Part shown: piece after piece, positions 25,414 to 35,473 of the stretch
Numbering within the stretch: the first letter of the stretch is position 1
Layout: the number at the start of each line of letters is the position of its first letter
From: Deltaproteobacteria bacterium HGW-Deltaproteobacteria-19
GTDB taxonomy: Bacteria; Desulfobacterota; Syntrophia; Syntrophales; PHBD01
Direction of reading: 5' to 3'
Assembly: GCA_002841865.1 (NCBI GenBank)
Contig: PHBD01000015.1
Coordinates: 1-64,000, forward strand
DNA length: 64,000 nucleotides
Program-made: the position numbers and the translations under genes
Notes under the pieces: model-generated
The model's input: the letters and a program-made list of their open reading frames with translations, nothing else
The model's database searches: none
Told to the model about the DNA's origin: nothing

Positions 25414-25505
25414 AGTCACGCATGTCGTCCCTGACTCGTGGGATTTCCATGGAAGCAGGAGGGTCTTTACAAAAACGTCAAAACATGCGAAATACCTCGC
25501 CCGTC

Positions 25506-25529
25506 GGAACCCGGCCCAACGACACCGTT
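25506..25529 (+). promoter_or_regulatory. Possible ECF sigma promoter
   Basis: GGAAC (25506-25510), a 15-base spacer and CGTT (25526-25529) match the general ECF promoter form. It lies between the ECF gene and the VKOR-thioredoxin gene, 35 bases before the latter's start, so the sigma factor may drive that gene. A chance match is possible. Confidence 0.35.
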
Positions 25530-25563
25530 ATTGCCGGATAACATTCCCGAGCGAGAGATCGCA

Positions 25564-26646
25564 ATGCCCGCAGAAAACGCAATCATCCAGCCGCAGGGAC
25601 GTCCGATCTGGCGCAACCTCCTGACCGTTATCCTGGCCATGGGGGGAATCGCCGTCATGGTTTACTACAACCTTTGTGACACCGACTGCAGGTATCTGAA
25701 GGGAGATCTTTTCGGGGTCGACCTGAAACATGTGGGGATCGGGTTCATGGCGGCCCTCATTGTTCTGGTCATCGTGCGCCAGTCCTGGCTGATCCGGATC
25801 ATGCTGGCCAGCGCCCTGGGGGGAGAGATTCACCTTGTCGCCTTCCAGGCCCGGGAGGAGGTCTTCTGTCCCTTCTGCCTCACGTTTGCGGTGATCCTGC
25901 TGGTGGCTTACGTTGTTCAGTACGAGTTCAAGGGGAAAGGAGAAAAGGGCTTGCTGAAGAGCATTCTATACCTGCCCGGGGAGACTGTCGTGCCGTTCTT
26001 GAATAACCTGCGCCTGCCCCTGATCGGCTTTGTGCTGCTGGGGTACCTTGTCATGATTTCCGCATTTTCGGGCTCCGTGACACCCGCCTACGGGGCCGAA
26101 GCCTCCCCGGTGCCCTCCTTCGGGAAGGGGAAGGTGGAAATCATCGTCTTCACCGATTATTTCTGTCCTCCCTGCCAGGCCGTGGAGAAGGATCTGGAGC
26201 CGGTCCTGGAGTCGGTCCTGGGGAAAGGGCAGGCGACGGTGACATTCGTGGATATGCCCATCCACAAGCGGACGCCGCTCTATGCAAAGTACTTTCTCTA
26301 TGCAGTCCGCGCCGGGAAAGATTACCGGGAAGCCATGAAGGCGCGCCATGAACTGTTCGATCTGGCGAAGGGAAGCGCCCCGGGGTCCGACGCCGACCTG
26401 GCGGGGGCTCTCCAGGCCCGTCATGTCCGCCTGGCGCAGCATGATGAGAAACCCACTTTCCAGGCCTGGAACGAAATCATCCGGCAGTACGGCATCACAT
26501 CGACACCTACGCTGGTGGTCAAGCACTCCGGGACGGATGTCCGGACGTATCGGGGATCGACGGAGATCCGGCAAGGGCTGGAATCCCTGAAGAAGACCCT
26601 TTCTCCGAAGGAGCCGCCGCGGAAGGCGAGAAGGGGAAAGGCCTGA
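25564..26646 (+). CDS. VKOR-like membrane domain fused to a DsbA-type thioredoxin
   Basis: The 360-residue protein has an N-terminal membrane part of about five helices with VKOR-like cysteines (YYNLCDTDCRYLKG and EEVFCPFCLTF), then an extracytoplasmic thioredoxin fold with active site FCPPCQAVEKDL and a cis-proline in TSTPTLVV. VKOR-DsbA fusions oxidise thiols in the periplasm and pass electrons to quinone. The start at 25564 is preferred because the codons upstream look non-coding. It is the last gene of the island and is followed by a strong terminator. Confidence 0.85.
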   Translation: MPAENAIIQPQGRPIWRNLLTVILAMGGIAVMVYYNLCDTDCRYLKGDLFGVDLKHVGIGFMAALIVLVIVRQSWLIRIMLASALGGEIHLVAFQAREEVFCPFCLTFAVILLVAYVVQYEFKGKGEKGLLKSILYLPGETVVPFLNNLRLPLIGFVLLGYLVMISAFSGSVTPAYGAEASPVPSFGKGKVEIIVFTDYFCPPCQAVEKDLEPVLESVLGKGQATVTFVDMPIHKRTPLYAKYFLYAVRAGKDYREAMKARHELFDLAKGSAPGSDADLAGALQARHVRLAQHDEKPTFQAWNEIIRQYGITSTPTLVVKHSGTDVRTYRGSTEIRQGLESLKKTLSPKEPPRKARRGKA

Positions 26647-26678
26647 GAACCTTCCATTTTGGACAAGGAATTGAACGA

Positions 26679-26706
26679 ACCCCTGCCAGTCGGCGGGGGT
26701 TTTTTT
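26679..26706 (+). terminator. Intrinsic terminator ending the arsenic/redox island
   Basis: ACCCC-T-GCC (26679-26687) pairs with GGC-G-GGGGT (26692-26700) around AGTC, followed by six or seven T. The T tract overlaps the stop codon of the convergent transporter gene (26705-26707). Confidence 0.85.
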
Positions 26707-27619
26707 ATGGGGCTTTAAGAAGCTGAGACTGGCGGTAACCGATATATGTCAGGAGCCCCAGGGCACAGAGGATCAGGACCATGCCCGCCCCCTCCCACGG
26801 GGTGGGGCGCTCGCCAAGCTGGATGAAGGAAGCGGCCATGCCGATGACCGGTGTGGCCAGGGTCCCCATGCTGGCCGCCCCGGCGGGGAGTTTTTCGAGG
26901 ATGTAGAACCACAGGAGGACCGCAATCGCGTTGCTGAACACACCGCTGTAGAGCAGGGCGGCGACGAAGGGCATCGTCCAGCGGACCGGCTCTTCGGGGA
27001 CGACAAGGGCAAGCACAATCAGCGGGATGGTGCCGAAGAGCATCTGCCAGGTCGTCAGCGACACGAGGTCGAATTGGGTTCTCTTCCGCATCACCTTCGT
27101 GACGATGGCACCCAGACCCCAGGCAACTCCCGACACGACGGCCAGGATTTTCCCCAGGGCCGATCCGTGCATGTGTCCCGGATCGAGGATGATCAGGAGT
27201 CCAGCGAAGGCCAGAACGGTCGGGACCCACTGGTTCCCGCGGATCCGTTCCCCCAGGATGGGCCAGGCGAAAAGGAGTACCCAGAAGGGCATCGTGTAGA
27301 CGAGAATGGCCGTCCTTCCTACCGAGCCCAGGGCCAGGGCCCAGGTGACGGCGCCGATCGTGACGGTCGTGCCGATCAGTCCCAGGAGCAGAGTCTGGAG
27401 CGGCCGGCGGGGGCGGAGGCCATGGCGGCGCCAGAGCAACAGGCCGAAGAGGCAGACCACGCCGACGACCATTCGGAGGGCTGCAAAGTCGAAGGGGCCG
27501 GAGTACTTCAGGGCCTCCTTCATGACGACCCAGTTGTAGCCCCAGAGGCAAGAAAGGGCGATCAGGGCCGCCATGGCGGGATTCAGCAAGATCCTTTTTC
27601 TCAGAGGGATCTTTTCCAC
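26705..27619 (-). CDS. DMT-superfamily (EamA) transporter
   Basis: The 304-residue protein has ten predicted helices and two EamA repeats (first: [21 protein letters not shown]; second: [15 protein letters not shown]). This superfamily exports metabolites and amino acids; the substrate is unknown. It starts with GTG inside the end of trmFO (19-base overlap), so it is the distal gene of the dprA-topA-trmFO transcript. Confidence 0.88.
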   Translation of the reverse strand: MEKIPLRKRILLNPAMAALIALSCLWGYNWVVMKEALKYSGPFDFAALRMVVGVVCLFGLLLWRRHGLRPRRPLQTLLLGLIGTTVTIGAVTWALALGSVGRTAILVYTMPFWVLLFAWPILGERIRGNQWVPTVLAFAGLLIILDPGHMHGSALGKILAVVSGVAWGLGAIVTKVMRKRTQFDLVSLTTWQMLFGTIPLIVLALVVPEEPVRWTMPFVAALLYSGVFSNAIAVLLWFYILEKLPAGAASMGTLATPVIGMAASFIQLGERPTPWEGAGMVLILCALGLLTYIGYRQSQLLKAP

Positions 27620-28911
27620 AGCTCCAGCGCCTCCAGGGCCCGCCGGGCATAGGCCTCCCCGCGAAACCGGCGGCGGAGCTTGAGTCCCAGGGGCGTAAAC
27701 AGGCCGAAGTTGACGTTCATGGGCTGGAAATCCTTTTTCCCCGGTTCCGTGATGTGGTGAAGCAGCGCCCCGATTGCCGTTTCCTTCCCCGGCGGGGGCA
27801 GGATCTTTCCTTCCAGGCGGTACGCGACGTTCAGCCCCGCGAGCAGGCCCATGGCCGCCGACTCGATGTATCCCTCCACGCCGGTGATCTGGCCGGCGAA
27901 GAAGATTCCCTCACGGTCCTTGATCTGCAGGGAGAAATCCAGAAGGGAAGGGGAGTCGATGAACGTGTTCCGGTGAATGCTCCCATAGCGAGCGAACTCG
28001 GCGGTTTCCAGGCCCGGGATCATCCGGAAGATCCGCCCCTGCTCCGGCCGGGTGAGCTTCGTCTGGAATCCCACGAGATTGAAGAGCGTTCCCTCCCGGT
28101 TTTCCCGCCGGAGTTGGACAACGGCGAAGGGCGGGCGGCCGGTGCGGGGATCCTTCAGCCCTACAGGTTTCATGGGACCGTAGGCCAGGGCCAGTTTTCC
28201 CCGCTTCGCCAGGACCTCTACGGGCAGGCAGCCCTCGAAGAACCGGGCCTCTTCGAAGTCATGGAGGGGGACCTCCTCCCCCGTGGTCAGGGCGTCGTGG
28301 AACCGCTCGTATTCTTCCTGTTCCAGGGGACAGTTCAGGTAGTCCCCCTCGCCGCCGTCATACCGGGAAGCGGAAAAGACCCTGGTTCGGTCGATCGTCT
28401 CGGCCTCCACGATGGGGGAAATGGCGTCATAGAAGTGAAGATATCCGCGGCCCGTGAGACGGGAGATGGATTCGGCAAGGGGGTCCGAGGTCAGGGGGCC
28501 CGAGGCGAGGATGACTATTCGCTTTTCCGGGATCTCCGCCATTTCCCGACGCAGGAGCCGGAAGTTCTCTTCATTTCCCAGGGTCTCCTCGATCCGGCGG
28601 GAAAAAAGGGTCCGATCCACCGCCAGGGCCCGACCGGCGGGAACGGCCGTGGCGTCGGCCGCCTCCATCAGGAGAGAGCCCAGCCGCCGCATCTCCTCCT
28701 TCAGGAGGCCCGGGGCGTCCTCGATGCGGCCGGAACGCAGGGAATTGCTGCACACCAGCTCTGCCAGGAGGGGCGAGCGGTGGGCCGGCGAATACCGGGA
28801 AGGCTTCATCTCCCACAGCTCCACTGGGTGGCCCCGCCGGAGGAGCTGCCAGGCGGCTTCACAGCCGGCAAGGCCTCCGCCGACGATGATCGTGGGCTCG
28901 CTTGACGTCAT
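27601..28911 (-). CDS. trmFO: Methylenetetrahydrofolate--tRNA-(uracil-5-)-methyltransferase
   Basis: The 436-residue flavoprotein starts with the FAD-binding motif [16 protein letters not shown] and continues with the TrmFO signatures [25 protein letters not shown] and, near the end, [20 protein letters not shown]. It methylates U54 of tRNA using methylenetetrahydrofolate and FADH2. The start at 28911 places the FAD motif at residue 7 as in the family; an in-frame upstream extension to 29061 overlaps topA and is rejected. Confidence 0.95.
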   Translation of the reverse strand: MTSSEPTIIVGGGLAGCEAAWQLLRRGHPVELWEMKPSRYSPAHRSPLLAELVCSNSLRSGRIEDAPGLLKEEMRRLGSLLMEAADATAVPAGRALAVDRTLFSRRIEETLGNEENFRLLRREMAEIPEKRIVILASGPLTSDPLAESISRLTGRGYLHFYDAISPIVEAETIDRTRVFSASRYDGGEGDYLNCPLEQEEYERFHDALTTGEEVPLHDFEEARFFEGCLPVEVLAKRGKLALAYGPMKPVGLKDPRTGRPPFAVVQLRRENREGTLFNLVGFQTKLTRPEQGRIFRMIPGLETAEFARYGSIHRNTFIDSPSLLDFSLQIKDREGIFFAGQITGVEGYIESAAMGLLAGLNVAYRLEGKILPPPGKETAIGALLHHITEPGKKDFQPMNVNFGLFTPLGLKLRRRFRGEAYARRALEALELWKRSL

Positions 28912-28945
28912 GGGGAATCCTGTCGCTCCCACGGGGAGGACCCGG

Positions 28946-31309
28946 TCATGATGACTGCGGGGGAAGCTTCTGGATGTTCTTGCATGCCGGATAGGCGGAG
29001 CAGCCGAGAAAACGACCGAACCGTCCGCGGCGGATGGCCATGGGTTTCCCGCATTTTTCACAGGCGATGTCTGTCAGTTCCGGTGGAGGCCCCGGTTCGG
29101 CGGGGACGCCCGACCGGGTCTGACGGACGATGTTCTTACACTCGGGATAGCCGGAGCAGCCCAGGAACGGGCCGAATCGCCCGCGGCGGGTAACCATGGG
29201 CTTTCCGCATTTCTCACAGACCGGCGCCGGGGCTCCCTCCGCAGTCTCATCCGGCCGCGCTTCATCCTTGGGATTCACCGTGTTCTTGCACTCGGGATAG
29301 CCGGAGCAGGCGAAGAACGGGCCGAAGCGACCCTGTTTGAGAATCATGGGCTTGCCGCACTTGTCGCAGGCCTTCCCGGTTTCGACCGCTGTCGCCTCGG
29401 CAGGGACGATCTGGCCGTCATCGCCGCGGGAGAAGTTCGTCGTGTTCCGGCAGGCCGGGTAGTTCGAACAGGCAAGGAACTCGCCGTTTTTGCCCCACTT
29501 GATGACCATGGGGCTCTGGCATTTGTCGCAGACGACGTCCGTCGGGATCTCCTGGCCCTTGACGCGACGCATCTGTGCACCCGCCTCTTTCAGCTCCGCC
29601 TCGAAGGGAGAATAGAAATTCTGGAGGATGTCGAGCCGGTTGCTCTTCCCCTCCTCGATCCCGTCGAGTTCGTTCTCCATGGAGGCCGTGAAGGCCACGT
29701 CGAGAATCCGGGGGAAGTTCTTCACCAGGAGGTCCGTCACCAGCATTCCCAGTTCCGTTGGGGAAAACCGCCCCTTCTCGAGGCGGACGTATTCCCGCTC
29801 CTGGATCGTGCTCAGGATTGTCGCGTAGGTGCTGGGACGGCCGATCCCCTTTTCCTCCAGTTCCTTTACCAGAGAGGCCTCGGAGAAACGGGGCGGCGGC
29901 TGGGTGAATTTCTGCTCTTTCCGGACGGGGGGAACCAGGTTGAGGGCCTCTCCCTGCGCGACATCCGGCAGGAGGCGTCCGTCCGCCGATTCATCCTCGC
30001 CGTTTCCGTTCCCGTTTTCCTTGCCCTCCGTGTAGACGGTTGTGAAGCCGGGGAACTTCATGACCAGCCCCTGGGCCCGGAGCTGGCAGCGGCCCGCATC
30101 CACGTCGATGATCGTCTGATCGAAGATGGCGGGATTCATCTGGCTCGCCACGAAGCGGTTCCAGATGAGGGTATATAACTTGAACTGCTCATCCGTGAGG
30201 TGCTGCCGGATGTCCTGGGGCCGGTAGGACATGGAGGCGGGCCGGATGGCCTCGTGGGCGTCCTGGGCCGATCCGGACACCTTGTAGATTCTCGCTTTGG
30301 ACGGAAGGTAGGCGGGATCGTAGTTCTCACCGATATAGGCCCGGACTTCCTTCAGGGCGTCGTCGGCGACGCGGACCGAATCGGTTCGCATATAGGTGAT
30401 AAGACCCACGGAGCCTTCCTTGCCCAGTTCGATCCCTTCGTAGAGACGCTGGGCCACGGACATCGTCTTCTTGGCGGGAAAGCGGTGCCAGCGGGAGGCT
30501 TCCTGCTGGAGCTTGCTGGTCGTGAAGGGAGCGGGAGGGGTCCGCTTTACTTCCTTTCGCTCGACCCGGGAGACAACCGGCGTATTCGCCTCGATCTCGG
30601 CAACGACTTTATCCGCTTCCTCCGCGTTGGTCACCCGGGCCTTTTTCCCGTCGAGCCGGAAGAGCTTGGCCTCGAAGGATGCTGCCTGCCCGTTGGCGAG
30701 CGTCTGCTCCTGCTTCTGGAGGAGGGCCGCGATGTTCCAGTATTCTTCGGATACGAAGGCCAGGATTTCCCGCTCCCGGTCGACGATCAGGCGGGCCGCG
30801 ACGGACTGCACGCGGCCGGCGCTGAGTCCTCGCTTCACCTTGTCCCAGAGGAGCGGGCTGATCTTGTAACCCACAAGCCGATCGAGAATCCGCCGGGTCT
30901 GCTGGGCCTCGAACTTGTTCATGTCCAGCGCCAGTGGCTTGCTCAGGGCCTCCAGAACGGTATTCTTCGTCAGATCGTTGAAGAGCACACGGTAGACGGT
31001 CTTGTCCCGGCCGCCGATTTCCTGGGCGATGTGCCAGGCAATCGCCTCTCCTTCGCGGTCGGGGTCCGGTGCCAGGTAAATCGTGTCGGCCTTCTTGGCC
31101 GCCTTTTTCAGGTCGGCAATGACCTTCTTCTTGCTGTCGATGACCTGGTAGGTCGGCTCGAAACCCTTCTTGACGTCGATTCCCAGGGCATTCTTCGGCA
31201 GGTCCTTGACGTGGCCAACAGAGGCCGCCACTTCGAAGTCATCGGAAAGATACTTCCGGATGGTTTTGATCTTGGCAGGTGATTCTACAATAATCAGGGA
31301 ACGGGACAT
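28946..31309 (-). CDS. topA: DNA topoisomerase I
   Basis: The 787-residue enzyme has an N-terminal TOPRIM domain ([32 protein letters not shown]), the catalytic tyrosine in [13 protein letters not shown], and four C-terminal zinc-ribbon units of the CxKC...CSxYPxC type in the last 190 residues. It relaxes negative supercoils by single-strand passage. The start lies four bases from the dprA stop. Ordinary length for the family. Confidence 0.97.
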   Translation of the reverse strand: MSRSLIIVESPAKIKTIRKYLSDDFEVAASVGHVKDLPKNALGIDVKKGFEPTYQVIDSKKKVIADLKKAAKKADTIYLAPDPDREGEAIAWHIAQEIGGRDKTVYRVLFNDLTKNTVLEALSKPLALDMNKFEAQQTRRILDRLVGYKISPLLWDKVKRGLSAGRVQSVAARLIVDREREILAFVSEEYWNIAALLQKQEQTLANGQAASFEAKLFRLDGKKARVTNAEEADKVVAEIEANTPVVSRVERKEVKRTPPAPFTTSKLQQEASRWHRFPAKKTMSVAQRLYEGIELGKEGSVGLITYMRTDSVRVADDALKEVRAYIGENYDPAYLPSKARIYKVSGSAQDAHEAIRPASMSYRPQDIRQHLTDEQFKLYTLIWNRFVASQMNPAIFDQTIIDVDAGRCQLRAQGLVMKFPGFTTVYTEGKENGNGNGEDESADGRLLPDVAQGEALNLVPPVRKEQKFTQPPPRFSEASLVKELEEKGIGRPSTYATILSTIQEREYVRLEKGRFSPTELGMLVTDLLVKNFPRILDVAFTASMENELDGIEEGKSNRLDILQNFYSPFEAELKEAGAQMRRVKGQEIPTDVVCDKCQSPMVIKWGKNGEFLACSNYPACRNTTNFSRGDDGQIVPAEATAVETGKACDKCGKPMILKQGRFGPFFACSGYPECKNTVNPKDEARPDETAEGAPAPVCEKCGKPMVTRRGRFGPFLGCSGYPECKNIVRQTRSGVPAEPGPPPELTDIACEKCGKPMAIRRGRFGRFLGCSAYPACKNIQKLPPQSS

Positions 31310-31312
31310 CCG

Positions 31313-32530
31313 TCACTCCTCGCGTATGAATTTTTTTCCCGGGAGCTGTCGGATCGCTCCCTTTATTTCGAGTCCCATCAGAATGCCCAGGACTTCGTTT
31401 GCCTTATTCCCGGAGGCCCGGATGATCTCATCCGCCGGGATCGGTATGTCCGACAGAAGACCGAGGAGTGCCTCCTCCGGTCCGCTGAGGGGCGCCGCCC
31501 CGCCGGGAACGGGCGGCGTCTTGTGCCTTCCTTCCGGGTTGGCCGTGGAAGGTTTGGGGTCCGCATCTGTCATGGCGGACAAACCGTGCGCCTCCGGTTT
31601 CATCAGGGCGGATACGGCCTCCGGCCCGTTTTCAGCCGGATTGTTCCGTTCCAGCTGGGGAAGGATCTCCTCCAGGATGTCGTCCACGGACGAGACGAGC
31701 TTTGCACCCTCCCTGATGAGGCGGTTCGTACCCCGGGAGCCGGCAGCGTCGATGCTTCCCGGGACTGCAAAGACCTCTCTGCCCTGTTCCAGGGCCATCC
31801 GGGCCGTGATGAGGGACCCGCTTTTTTCCGTTGCCTCCACGACCGTCACACCCATCGCCAGTCCGCTGATGATCCGGTTGCGGGCCGGGAAGTGGGAAGC
31901 ATTCGGAGATGTTCCGAAGGGGTATTCGGTAATTGCCACCCCCCTCCGGGCGATTTCCTGCAGCAGGGCGCCGTTCTCCGGCGGATACGTCACGTCCAGT
32001 CCGCAACCCAGAACGGCGATGGTCCGCCCTTTTCCGGCCAGGGCGCCCCGGTGGGCTGCCGTGTCGATTCCCCGGGCCAGTCCGCTGACCACGGTGACGC
32101 CGCGCAGGGCCAGTTCCCGGGAGAGCCGCTCGGCCGTATAGCGGCCATAGGTGCTGGCGGCCCTGGATCCCACCACTGCCAGGCAGGTTTCGTCCGCCCT
32201 CAACTCGCCCTTGACGTACAGCAGGGGCGGAAAATCGTAGATCCTGAGCAGCCTTGCCGGATAGGACGGATCCGTGAAAGGCAGGATGGCGACTCCCAGG
32301 GAGCGGGCCTTCTCCATCTCCGACTCCACCTGGTCCCATTCCTGGAAGTCCTTGATCTGCCGGGCTGTTTTCGCCCCGACAAAAGAGAAGGCCTTCAGGG
32401 TCCCCAGGGAAGCGGAAAAGACCCGCTCAGGGGAGCCGAAGGACTCCAGAAGCCGGAGGAAGCCGACGCTGCCGATCTTTTCCACCCGGTGCAGGGCAAG
32501 CCAGTATTTCAACGTTTCGGGGTGATTCAT
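31313..32530 (-). CDS. dprA: DNA-processing protein DprA
   Basis: The 405-residue protein has an N-terminal helix-hairpin-helix-like region (IGSVGFLRLLESFGS), the Rossmann-type DprA core (AVVGSRAASTYG, VVSGLARGIDTAAHRGAL, NRIISGLAMGVTVVEA) and a C-terminal winged-helix of the Z-DNA-binding-like type after a Pro-rich linker. It loads RecA on incoming single-stranded DNA. The ATG at 32530 is preferred over a GTG at 32560. First gene of the dprA-topA-trmFO-DMT transcript. Confidence 0.95.
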   Translation of the reverse strand: MNHPETLKYWLALHRVEKIGSVGFLRLLESFGSPERVFSASLGTLKAFSFVGAKTARQIKDFQEWDQVESEMEKARSLGVAILPFTDPSYPARLLRIYDFPPLLYVKGELRADETCLAVVGSRAASTYGRYTAERLSRELALRGVTVVSGLARGIDTAAHRGALAGKGRTIAVLGCGLDVTYPPENGALLQEIARRGVAITEYPFGTSPNASHFPARNRIISGLAMGVTVVEATEKSGSLITARMALEQGREVFAVPGSIDAAGSRGTNRLIREGAKLVSSVDDILEEILPQLERNNPAENGPEAVSALMKPEAHGLSAMTDADPKPSTANPEGRHKTPPVPGGAAPLSGPEEALLGLLSDIPIPADEIIRASGNKANEVLGILMGLEIKGAIRQLPGKKFIREE

Positions 32531-32682
32531 ATGTGCGAGGAGGACCCGGCTTGTCGGCACCCGGAAGGCGCGTTACGTATACAGAATGATTTTCCAGTGT
32601 CAAGTATTTTAAAAAAGGGAAAAAGCATTGCGAAATTTGCATGTTTCAGATACACAGGGTCAACTTTCGCGAGGATCCTGTC

Positions 32683-34422
32683 ATGGCGTCCTTTCGCTTT
32701 TTCTCAAAAATCGGTCTTTTGCTACTGGCTGTCGGCTGGCTGTCCGTCCATTTTCTCCCCGGTGTCCGGGAGGCATCAGCGGCTTCCGCGAAAGCGGCGG
32801 TTCCGGCAAAGATGCGAACCGTGGCCCAGGCCCCTGTCGCCGTATCGCCTCTTCTTACCGTTTCCCCCCGGGAAATCGATTTCGGACCCATCGGCTCCGG
32901 CAGCCCGGAAACTTCCCTGTTCGTACTGAAGAACCTGGGTGGGGGATCGCTTCAGTGGACCCTTGCCTCTCCCGAGGGGTGGAACTGCTCTCCCGCGGGG
33001 GGATTGAGCGGTTCTCTTGATGTTCGGGCAGCGGAGATCCCGATCCGGCTCAAATACATCCGGGACGCGGCAGAAAATGGCGGGAATTCCGGGAAAGGGA
33101 GCCCGCTCACCCTGGCGCTGACACTGGAGTTCGGGGAGCGGTCCATGACCTGCAGGCGGGATGCCGTGCAGGGTATCCACCGCGAGATCATCCGGATCAA
33201 CTCCACGGGTGGAGCACGAAGTTTTTTCTTCCGTTATCATGTCATCCGCCCTGAAATGCAGCCCCTCATTTATCTGAATCCGCTTCGCCTCGATTTCGGG
33301 ACCATCAGCGTCGGGGAACGCGTTGCCAGAAGGGTCGAACTGACGAACCGTGGAAAGGACATCCTCAAGTGGTCCGTTGATCTTCGGGGGAATCATGGTC
33401 AGGAAAGCGGCTTCTGGCCTTCACCCGGCCGGTATGTATCCTTCTTCAGTGAAGCTGTAAAAGGAAAGGGTTCCTATGCGCCGCCGGCGACCCTGAAGGC
33501 GGGACTCGACGTGTCCGGGGCCGTCTGGTTGGAGGAAGAGGGATATCCCTTGGGGACCGGCCGCGCAAATAGCCTGAAGCTGAAGTTTTCGGGGACCGGT
33601 ATCACCTTCTATTACTGGAAAGATCCGGAGGGGGGGGATCTGAATGTCCTCCTCGACGATCGATTCCTGCAGACAATACACTGCCGTGCGGAGGAGAGGG
33701 AATCGGCGGAGACGATCCTGGCAAAGGATCTGACCAATGGTCCCCATACACTGACTTTTGTGAGCACGACAGGGCGGGCCGTTCTGCAGGGTGTGCGGAT
33801 TGAAGGGAGGCCGGTCCAGAATGGGCCGGCGGGTTGGATCACCGTCTACCCGAAATCCGGGACAACGCTTCGGGAAACGGATTACATCAATGTCGTCGTC
33901 AACACGCAGCATCTGACCCCCGGCTGGTATACGGACCATATCCCCTTCACCTCCAACGGGGGGGACAAACTCATGGAGATTTCCCTGGAGGTCACAGCGG
34001 AGAATGTATCCCGCCTGCTCGATGTCTATCGCTATGTCCGGGGTACGGATTATTTCCTCACGACGAATCCCCAGGCCGAGCAGTCCCACCTGCAGGCGGG
34101 GGCGTATGTGAGAGAGGGGCTCGCTTTCCGGCTCTTCAGTCCGGGAGCGCCGGGGACGACGAGCTTCTACCGGTGGTACAACCCGAGGAAGGGGGACCGC
34201 TTCTATGGTTATGACCTGCAGGGTGGCGGCAAGAACCTGCAGGGATATGTCTTCGAAGGATCCATCGGTAATATCGCCACGTTCCGCCTGGCTCAGTCAA
34301 GGGAGCTGTACCGATGGTACCATCCTTCCCGCAGCGTCCACTTCTTCACCACGGATCCAACCGGCGAGGGCATGCAGAAAAAGGGTTACCGGTTCGACGG
34401 CATCGCCGGATATGTGCGGTAA
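32683..34422 (+). CDS. Exported protein with C-terminal DUF5648-like repeats
   Basis: The 579-residue protein has a Sec signal peptide (about residues 1-35, ending SAAS). Two Ig-like beta domains of the ASPM/SPD2/Hydin type follow (SPREIDFGPIGSGSPE, NPLRLDFGTISVGERVARRVELTN), each with the DFG-x-(I/V)-x-x-G signature. The C-terminus has two or three copies of a DUF5648-like unit with FYRWYNPRKGDRFYGYD and LYRWYHPSRSVHFFTTD. It is probably a surface or periplasmic binding protein. ATG 32683 puts the signal peptide at the N-terminus; the ORF is open to 32641. Confidence 0.75.
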   Translation: MASFRFFSKIGLLLLAVGWLSVHFLPGVREASAASAKAAVPAKMRTVAQAPVAVSPLLTVSPREIDFGPIGSGSPETSLFVLKNLGGGSLQWTLASPEGWNCSPAGGLSGSLDVRAAEIPIRLKYIRDAAENGGNSGKGSPLTLALTLEFGERSMTCRRDAVQGIHREIIRINSTGGARSFFFRYHVIRPEMQPLIYLNPLRLDFGTISVGERVARRVELTNRGKDILKWSVDLRGNHGQESGFWPSPGRYVSFFSEAVKGKGSYAPPATLKAGLDVSGAVWLEEEGYPLGTGRANSLKLKFSGTGITFYYWKDPEGGDLNVLLDDRFLQTIHCRAEERESAETILAKDLTNGPHTLTFVSTTGRAVLQGVRIEGRPVQNGPAGWITVYPKSGTTLRETDYINVVVNTQHLTPGWYTDHIPFTSNGGDKLMEISLEVTAENVSRLLDVYRYVRGTDYFLTTNPQAEQSHLQAGAYVREGLAFRLFSPGAPGTTSFYRWYNPRKGDRFYGYDLQGGGKNLQGYVFEGSIGNIATFRLAQSRELYRWYHPSRSVHFFTTDPTGEGMQKKGYRFDGIAGYVR

Positions 34423-34437
34423 CAGCGGGGTTTCGCC

Positions 34438-34466
34438 TTGACAAAGAAAGGCAAAGGGAGTAAGGA
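34438..34466 (+). promoter_or_regulatory. Likely promoter of the tRNA cluster
   Basis: A perfect TTGACA (34438-34443) is followed after 17 bases by TAAGGA (34461-34466), a poor -10 box. The start would be about 35 bases before the first tRNA. Confidence 0.4.
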
Positions 34467-34507
34467 GCATCCTCCTTTCAGAAGACCTGGAGGAACTGCT
34501 GCCGTAT

Positions 34508-34584
<77 letters not shown>

Positions 34585-34593
34585 GATATTTGT

Positions 34594-34671
34594 GGTGGGT
34601 GTAGCTCAATTGGTTAGAGTGCCGGGTTGTGGCCCCGGAGGTTGAGGGTTCAATTCCCTTCACTCACCCCA
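34594..34671 (+). tRNA. tRNA-His (anticodon GTG)
   Basis: Includes the extra G-1 (34594) opposite C73, acceptor GTGGGTG/CACTCAC, anticodon loop TTGTGGC (anticodon GTG) and encoded CCA. The G-1 is the identity element of tRNA-His. Confidence 0.96.
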
Positions 34672-34691
34672 TTATTCCTTTTTCCCCCTTT

Positions 34692-34768
34692 GCGCCCGTA
34701 GCTCAGCTGGATAGAGTCGCAGGCTTCGAACCTGTTGGTCGTACGTTCGAATCGTACCGGGCGCGCCA
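34692..34768 (+). tRNA. tRNA-Arg (anticodon TCG)
   Basis: Acceptor GCGCCCG/CGGGCGC, anticodon loop CTTCGAA (anticodon TCG, reads CGA), T loop GTTCGAATC, G73 and encoded CCA. Third gene of the cluster and followed immediately by a terminator. Confidence 0.95.
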
Positions 34769-34774
34769 AAAAAT

Positions 34775-34820
34775 AAGCCAAGGAGTTGTCGACCCGGGTC
34801 GACATCCCCTTGGCTTTTTT
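34775..34820 (+). terminator. Terminator of the tRNA cluster
   Basis: AAGCCAAGG (34775-34783) pairs with CCTTGGCTT (34808-34816), enclosing a perfect 16-base palindrome GTCGACCCGGGTCGAC (34788-34803) that extends the stem. A seven-T tract follows. Confidence 0.9.
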
Positions 34821-34969
34821 TATGATCCGTATCTACAGTAGCAACGGTGTGGTCTCTGCACACGCATCGAGCACCACGGGGATTGATTTACGCCCTCGAA
34901 ATATTGTCGGCCGAGATGTCGATAAGGATACCGGTGCGGAATACGCCGGATGGATTGAGAGGATGACGT

Positions 34970-35158
34970 ATGCGCTACCGTATCTGTCCTGAATGTGCTT
35001 ACAGCACCGATGATGTGACACAGGATACGTGCGACTACTGCAAGAGTGACCTCCTGGACTGTTGCCCGGTCTGTGGGCAGGTTTTCCAGGAGAAGGGGAC
35101 CATCTACTGCAGCCGTTGCGGCAATAAATTGAGGATTTCATGGGTGCCCATTCAATAA
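34970..35158 (+). CDS. Zinc-ribbon protein (62 aa)
   Basis: The protein has four CxxC pairs (CPEC, CDYC, CPVC, CSRC) that would make two zinc ribbons. GAGAGGA precedes the ATG. It has no other domain; small double zinc ribbons like this usually bind nucleic acid or protein, but the role is unknown. Confidence 0.72.
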   Translation: MRYRICPECAYSTDDVTQDTCDYCKSDLLDCCPVCGQVFQEKGTIYCSRCGNKLRISWVPIQ

Positions 35159-35473
35159 TCACCCCCCCTTCCTTGACAGAAGCCTTTGCATCCGTTAAGA
35201 AAAGCGGTCGGGTTCGGCGGATCTCCATGGATCCGCACTGCCGGCTATCATGCTGAATCGACTCGTCGCTCTCTTTTTCTCCGGCGGGACCGCCTTCTGT
35301 GACGATCTTGACGTTTCCCGCGCGTTCGCAAATGAAGTGCAGTCCGTTCCCTTTTGTTAACCTTTCGACCGTTCCTGATTTTCATACCGTCCTGTTGACA
35401 AGACCGGATGCAGGTGTTGTTTCTTTAATCGAAGGCCAGGGATCAGGACACGCTTCAACAGGAGGAGGATACA
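35159..35473. other. Intergenic region before the second CoA-transferase
   Basis: No convincing gene on either strand. It holds TTGACA-N16-TTAAGA near 35174 and a second TTGACA near 35396 with no good -10, and an excellent ribosome binding site (AGGAGGAGG) just before the CoA-transferase ATG. It probably carries that gene's promoter. Confidence 0.5.
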
